This document shows, in pieces, positions 59,912 through 64,000 of a stretch of DNA of 64,000 nt. The DNA comes from an uncultured Selenomonadales bacterium. Lineage in GTDB: Bacteria > Bacillota > Negativicutes > Selenomonadales > Selenomonadaceae. How positions within the stretch are numbered: the stretch's first letter is position 1; each line of letters opens with the position of its first letter. The position numbers were made by a program, and so were the translations under genes. The stretch spans positions 23,224-87,223 of the forward strand of contig CAMZAX010000007.1 of NCBI GenBank assembly GCA_947304355.1. The letters are read 5' to 3'. The notes beneath the pieces were generated by a model that was given only the letters and a program-made list of their open reading frames with translations, was not told the origin of the DNA and ran no database searches.

Positions 59912-60943
59912 ATGAAACGATACAACACGGCAATAGTCGGCGCAACGGGCGCAGTCGGTCAAGAATTTTTGAAACTCATCGAGGAACGCAATTTCCCGTT
60001 CGGCGAGCTGAAAATGATGGCGTCGTCGCGTTCGGCGGGCAAGACGATACATTTCATGGGCAAAGACTACACTGTCGAGGAGACTACGGAAAAATCCTTC
60101 GACGGCGTGCAAATCGCGTTGTTCGCGGGCGGCGCGGCGAGCAAACTCTTTGCACCGGCGGCAGTCAAAGCGGGCGCGGTCGTCATCGACAATTCGTCGA
60201 ACTTCCGCATGGATCCGAACGTCCCGCTGGTCGTGCCCGAAGTCAACCCGCAAGCAATCGCGCGGCATAAAGGAATCATCGCCAACCCGAATTGCTCAAC
60301 GATAATCATGGTCATGGCACTCAAGCCGCTTTACAACCTGTCGCGAATCAAACGCGTGGTCGTGTCGACTTATCAGGCGGTGTCGGGCGCGGGTCGCGAA
60401 GGCATGGACGAACTCAAATCGCAACTGGACGCATTGGCGAACGACGCACCCGTCGAGGCGAAAATTTTGCCCGTCGCCAAGCTGGACAAGCATTATCAAA
60501 TCGCGTCGAACCTCCTGCCGCAAATCGACGTTTTCCAAGACAACCTCTACACCAAAGAGGAAATGAAGATGGTCAACGAGACGCAGAAAATCATGGAGGA
60601 CGACGCGCTGAAAGTCACGGCGACGACGATTCGCGTGCCGGTCTATCGTTCACATGCCGAAAGCGTCAACGTCGAATTCGCGGACGACGTTTCGGTTGAA
60701 GACGCCCGCGCCGCTCTTGAGCAATTCCCCGGCGTCAAAGTCAGCGACAACCCCGCCGAAATGATTTACCCGCAGCCGCTTGAAACGTCGGGCAAAGACG
60801 CCGTCGAAGTCGGACGCATCCGCAAAGATTTTTCGATTGAACACGGCTTGAACCTTTGGGTTTGCGGCGACCAGATTCGCAAGGGCGCGGCACTCAACGC
60901 TTTGCAAATCGCCGAATACATGATTGCCAACGGGCTGGTTTGA
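59912..60943 (+). CDS. asd: Aspartate-semialdehyde dehydrogenase
   Basis: This 343-residue enzyme has the NADP-binding loop VGATGAVGQEFLKL and the catalytic cysteine in IIANPNCSTIIMV, plus the GREGMDEL region. It makes aspartate semialdehyde for lysine, methionine, threonine and peptidoglycan precursors. Full length, ribosome site ACGGAGGCTGGTTAA. Its stop overlaps the start of fliB by one base. Confidence 0.96.
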   Translation: MKRYNTAIVGATGAVGQEFLKLIEERNFPFGELKMMASSRSAGKTIHFMGKDYTVEETTEKSFDGVQIALFAGGAASKLFAPAAVKAGAVVIDNSSNFRMDPNVPLVVPEVNPQAIARHKGIIANPNCSTIIMVMALKPLYNLSRIKRVVVSTYQAVSGAGREGMDELKSQLDALANDAPVEAKILPVAKLDKHYQIASNLLPQIDVFQDNLYTKEEMKMVNETQKIMEDDALKVTATTIRVPVYRSHAESVNVEFADDVSVEDARAALEQFPGVKVSDNPAEMIYPQPLETSGKDAVEVGRIRKDFSIEHGLNLWVCGDQIRKGAALNALQIAEYMIANGLV

Positions 60944-62142
60944 TGCGCGAAGATTTATACTTTCAGCCCGAATACGTCGGCAAATTCAAATGCGACGGCA
61001 CGCGGTGTATCAACAGCTGTTGCGCGCGGCAATGGAACATCCTCGTCGACGCGAAGACTTACGAAAAATATTCGCGCCTTAAGCCCGCCGACAAAGCCCG
61101 CGAACTCACGGCACACATCAAATACGACCGCGACAGAGAAATTTACTTCATGGAATGCAAACCATGTCCGTTCCTGACGGAAAAAAAATTGTGCCGCATT
61201 CAGTTGGCATACGGTGAAAAATTTTTGTCGGCAGTCTGCATGACATATCCGCGCCAGATTTACAACTTCCGAAAATTTTTTGAACAGTCAATGACGCTGA
61301 GTTGCTCTTTGGCGGCGGAAATGATTTTGTTCCCACGCGAGCCCATGAAGTTTGAATTGCTCCGCGTCTTGAAGGACGACGACGCCGAGACCGCTTGCGC
61401 CGAATTTCAAATCCCCGAAAAGTTTTTGCCGCACATAATTGAAATTCAAGCGGCAATGATTTCAATCCTGCAGGAGCGGCGGTTGACAATCGACGGGCGG
61501 CTTATCGTGCTGGGCTTCTTCCTCGACAAGCTCGACGAAATATCGGCGGACGCACTCGACGAAGACGCGCTGACAAAATTAATCGCGGCGTACGAGTCGA
61601 AAAAATTTTTGGCGGAGCAAGTGCCGCGCATGTTGGCAGTCGTTTCCTTCGACGCGAAAAAATTTATCGGGACGGTGCTGAAAATTTTGGAGACGCTTTA
61701 CGGCGGCGGCGAGACGAAATTTTTGCGCCCGGTGAGCGAAACTCTTCAGCTCGTGCCCGACGACAAAGGACGCGTGTCGCTTGCGAAGGTTGCCGCCAAT
61801 TACGAACGCCTTACCGCAGCGCGGAAAAGTTTTCGGGCGCAATACGCGACGTTTCTCGAAAATTATCTGGTCAACGAAATTTTTTTGAACTGCTACCCGT
61901 GGCGTTTCACCGAGACCATAACGATAAATTACGGCATGTTCGTCACGACGTACAAGATTTTTGAGCTGATTCTGTTTGCGGCGACGCTTAAAGGTTTCGA
62001 CGGCAAAGGCGACTTGTTGAAGCTGGTCGATTGGTACACGGTGCAAACAAACCACGACGGCAAGATTTACGAAAAAATTTCGCGACAGGTGCGGCTGACG
62101 GGCGACATCTTTTCGTTGACGGAGACGTTGCTTGAGCAGTGA
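60943..62142 (+). CDS. fliB: Flagellin lysine-N-methylase
   Basis: This 399-residue protein has the FliB cysteine pattern at its start: FKCDGTRCINSCCARQWNI, then ECKPCPFLTEKKLCRI and SAVCMTYPRQIY. FliB methylates lysines of flagellin in Salmonella and occurs in some Bacillota; some homologues bind an Fe-S cluster. The ATG overlaps the asd stop (TGATG), which couples the two although they share no pathway. Confidence 0.85.
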   Translation: MREDLYFQPEYVGKFKCDGTRCINSCCARQWNILVDAKTYEKYSRLKPADKARELTAHIKYDRDREIYFMECKPCPFLTEKKLCRIQLAYGEKFLSAVCMTYPRQIYNFRKFFEQSMTLSCSLAAEMILFPREPMKFELLRVLKDDDAETACAEFQIPEKFLPHIIEIQAAMISILQERRLTIDGRLIVLGFFLDKLDEISADALDEDALTKLIAAYESKKFLAEQVPRMLAVVSFDAKKFIGTVLKILETLYGGGETKFLRPVSETLQLVPDDKGRVSLAKVAANYERLTAARKSFRAQYATFLENYLVNEIFLNCYPWRFTETITINYGMFVTTYKIFELILFAATLKGFDGKGDLLKLVDWYTVQTNHDGKIYEKISRQVRLTGDIFSLTETLLEQ

Positions 62143-62190
62143 GCCCGGTCGGCAAAAGTTTCCTTGACACAAAAAAGGCGGTGTTGTAAA

Positions 62191-62643
62191 ATGCCGAAAG
62201 TGCTAACGGCAAGGGGCAACAAGGCTCCTTTCGAGTTCAGCACGACGCCGGAAAAACTTTTCGGCGAGGCGTTAGACGAGTTCACCGATATAAAAATCGT
62301 CGGTGAAGTCGAAGACGCGGGCAAAAATTTCGTCGTGCGCGGGCGCATCGAATGTCAAAAGCATTTCACCTGCGACAGATGTTTGACGCAAGCGACGGAA
62401 CGTCAAGTTCACGAGTTCGCCGAGGAATTCGACAAGTCGGCGGCGGTTGACGATTTGCTTGACGTGACTGAACTCCTGCGAGACGAGTTGCTTGCCGCGC
62501 AGCCCATGAAAAATCTTTGCAAAGCGGACTGTAAGGGATTGTGTCCCGTGTGCGGCGCGAATTTGAACGACGGCGATTGCGGTTGCGACAAACGCATTGT
62601 CGACCCGCGCTTGGCGACGTTAAAAGATTTAAATCTACCTTGA
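62191..62643 (+). CDS. yceD: YceD/DUF177 family protein
   Basis: This 150-residue protein has an N-terminal beta region and the signature CDRCLTQATERQ with a second Cys-rich tail (LCKADCKGLCPVCGANLNDG). DUF177 proteins are encoded next to rpmF in many bacteria and are linked to rRNA/ribosome biogenesis. The same arrangement holds here. ATG 62191 follows AAAAAAGGCGGTGTTGTAAA. Confidence 0.92.
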   Translation: MPKVLTARGNKAPFEFSTTPEKLFGEALDEFTDIKIVGEVEDAGKNFVVRGRIECQKHFTCDRCLTQATERQVHEFAEEFDKSAAVDDLLDVTELLRDELLAAQPMKNLCKADCKGLCPVCGANLNDGDCGCDKRIVDPRLATLKDLNLP

Positions 62644-62656
62644 GGAGGTGTAAGCT

Positions 62657-62833
62657 TTGGCGGCACCCAAACGAAAACTCAGCAAAAGCAGACGCGACAG
62701 GCGGCGTGCAAATTGGAAGTTGGAAGCTCCGAACTACGTAAAATGTCCGAGATGCCATGAACCTAAACTCCCACACCATGTGTGCCTGGAATGCGGTTAC
62801 TACGACGGGCGCGAAGTCATTGAGACGGCTTGA
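62657..62833 (+). CDS. rpmF: 50S ribosomal protein L32
   Basis: This 58-residue protein starts with TTG after TTGAGGAGGTGTAAGCT, giving AAPKRKLSKSRRDRRRANWK. It has the zinc-ribbon motif CPRCHEPKLPHHVC then CLECGYYDGREV. It lies 13 bp after yceD, as in many Bacillota. Confidence 0.96.
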   Translation: MAAPKRKLSKSRRDRRRANWKLEAPNYVKCPRCHEPKLPHHVCLECGYYDGREVIETA

Positions 62834-62853
62834 GGATAAGGAAACGATTTTAG

Positions 62854-62880
62854 GCAGGCATTGTAACCTGCTTATTTTTT
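62854..62880 (+). terminator. rpmF terminator
   Basis: GCAGG (62854-62858) pairs with CCTGC (62867-62871), followed by TTATTTTTTTT. It lies 21 bp after the rpmF stop. Confidence 0.7.
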
Positions 62881-62910
62881 TTCATAGAAATTTTGAGGGA
62901 GCGAAGGCAT

Positions 62911-63897
62911 TTGAAAATAGCAGTCGACGCCATGGGCGGTGATAAGGCACCGGCGGAAATCGTAAAGGGCGCAGTACAAGCAGTTCAAAAATTTTCGTGC
63001 GAAATAATTTTGGTCGGCGATGAGAAAAAAATCCGTGACGAACTCGCGGCTGCGAGCGGAGAAAATTTGCCGATAACAATACGACATGCGGGCGAAGTCA
63101 TAAACATGGGCGAACACCCCGCCGACGCTGTGCGCACTAAAAAAAATTCGTCAATAGTCGTGGCAACAAAAATGGTCAAAGACGGCGAGTGCGACGCGGT
63201 ACTTTCTGCCGGCTCGACGGGCGCGGCAGTCGCGGCGGCTCAACTTATTTTGAAGAGAATTCACGGCATAGGACGCCCCGCAATCGCAACGCCAATGCCG
63301 ACGCCGCGCGGCACAACTCTTTTACTCGATAGCGGCGCGAACGTCGACAGCCGCCCCGAACATTTGATTCAAAGCGGGATAATGGGTTCGCTTTACGCCG
63401 AGCACGTCTTGAAGATTGAAAAGCCCTCCGTCGCGCTGTTGAATATCGGCGAGGAAGAGACTAAGGGCAACGAGCAAGCCAAAGAAACTTATCAGTTGCT
63501 GAAAAATCTGCCGACGATAAATTTCGCGGGCAACGCCGAAGGTCGAGACATACCGCGCGGGAAATTCGACGTGGTGATTTGCGACGGTTTTGTTGGGAAT
63601 ATCGTCCTAAAGTTCGGCGAGGGGCTTGCCATGACGATTATGGAGCTTTTGACGGAAGAATTGACGGCAAACGGCGGCGCGAAACTTCTTGGAGAAAATT
63701 TGCTCGCGCAGACGTTCAAAAATCTTTACAAGCGGCTTGATGTTTCGGAGAACGGCGGGGCACCGCTTTTGGGCGTGAACGGCTGTTGCGTGATAAGTCA
63801 TGGCTCGTCGAACGCGAAGGCGATTTGCTCGGCAATCGGCGTCACGAAAAATTATGTCGACAGCAAAATTTTTGAGCATATCAGAGCGGCACTGTAA
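62911..63897 (+). CDS. plsX: Phosphate acyltransferase PlsX
   Basis: This 328-residue protein starts KIAVDAMGGDKAPAEIVKGA, the PlsX signature, with SAGSTGAAVAAAQLIL and ICDGFVGNIVLKFGEG. PlsX makes acyl-phosphate from acyl-ACP for phospholipid synthesis. TTG 62911 is the start, after GAGGGAGCGAAGGCA. It follows yceD-rpmF in the standard order; fab genes would be expected beyond the window. Confidence 0.96.
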   Translation: MKIAVDAMGGDKAPAEIVKGAVQAVQKFSCEIILVGDEKKIRDELAAASGENLPITIRHAGEVINMGEHPADAVRTKKNSSIVVATKMVKDGECDAVLSAGSTGAAVAAAQLILKRIHGIGRPAIATPMPTPRGTTLLLDSGANVDSRPEHLIQSGIMGSLYAEHVLKIEKPSVALLNIGEEETKGNEQAKETYQLLKNLPTINFAGNAEGRDIPRGKFDVVICDGFVGNIVLKFGEGLAMTIMELLTEELTANGGAKLLGENLLAQTFKNLYKRLDVSENGGAPLLGVNGCCVISHGSSNAKAICSAIGVTKNYVDSKIFEHIRAAL

Positions 63898-63909
63898 ATT
63901 AAATTCGCA

Positions 63910-63936
63910 TTGACAAAAGCGGCAGATTCGTATAAT
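63910..63936 (+). promoter_or_regulatory. Possible promoter after plsX
   Basis: TTGACA (63910-63915) and TATAAT (63931-63936) are both consensus, but only 15 bp apart. It could drive the next gene, which lies outside the window. Confidence 0.4.
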
Positions 63937-64000
63937 TTAGGCGTATTGAAGGCTGCCGAGCAAGCCGCTGTTATGCCTACGATAAGTATTTTGGCGGTAT

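Noticed and set aside
1..64000. Frequent AAAATTTT-like runs throughout the window as a possible regulatory or uptake word
   Set aside because: Most lie in frame as Lys-Ile-Phe or Lys-Ile-Leu codons, so codon preference explains them without a special function.
1..64000. tRNA or rRNA genes
   Set aside because: I looked for cloverleaf-like and conserved rRNA sequences in the intergenic gaps and saw none.

Overview
The window looks like a chromosomal segment of an anaerobic, flagellated Bacillota, most probably a Negativicute (Selenomonas-like). The evidence is a dnaG-rpoD-era block, a futalosine-pathway menaquinone gene (mqnC), an anaerobic NrdG activase, a FliB flagellin methylase, chemotaxis and c-di-GMP proteins, frequent TTG starts with strong GGAGGTG ribosome sites, and fairly high GC. 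The taxonomic call is an inference.

Positions 1-25.9 kb form a defence island. It opens with a truncated WYL-domain regulator (1-794, minus). Divergent from it is a small cluster of tiny ORFs (905-1090). A CARF-HEPN ribonuclease and a small Csx-like protein follow on the minus strand, then a CRISPR array of 11 full 37-nt repeats plus one degenerate terminal repeat, its leader and promoter, and cas1-cas2, all read on the minus strand. Between cas2 and the effector operon is a second, larger run of tiny ORFs (5973-6650), each with a strong Shine-Dalgarno. It ends in nearly the same last mini-ORF and terminator as the first cluster. The plus-strand effector operon (6729-15351) is a type III-D-like set: GGDD Cas10 without an HD domain, a Cas7, a Csx10-like protein, a Cas7-Cas7 fusion, Csx19, a large RAMP protein and Cas6. 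Cas10 should make cyclic oligoadenylate that switches on the CARF-HEPN enzyme. Convergent with it, sharing a bidirectional terminator, is a six-gene minus-strand operon (25806-15395) resembling BREX type 4: PglZ, a BrxC-like ATPase apparently split in two, a PAPS-reductase/Fe-S protein and two proteins I do not recognise.

Positions 25.9-43.1 kb hold sensory, transport and exchange genes: a sugar-binding lipoprotein with a chemoreceptor; a TRAP-type binding protein translationally coupled to a membrane diguanylate cyclase and preceded by a structured leader; a probably frameshifted JAB protease; a serine beta-lactamase-family protein; an M15 peptidase with a complete oligopeptide ABC transporter (oppABCDF); and a lower-GC rolling-circle Rep gene abutting a truncated DNA methyltransferase gene.

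Positions 43.1-64 kb are mostly core genes. They comprise a redox/detoxification operon (hydrolase, old yellow enzyme, DsbA-like protein, tautomerase) with a divergent HxlR regulator, dnaG, rpoD, era, an EAL phosphodiesterase, a mutarotase-like protein, sucC, a YoeB-type toxin-antitoxin pair, mqnC, transketolase, membrane proteins, nrdG, asd, fliB, a YceD protein, rpmF and plsX. Three intergenic 7-bp tandem repeats of related sequence lie among these genes. The most novel-looking material is the pair of mini-ORF clusters around the CRISPR loci, followed by the atypical BREX-like operon.
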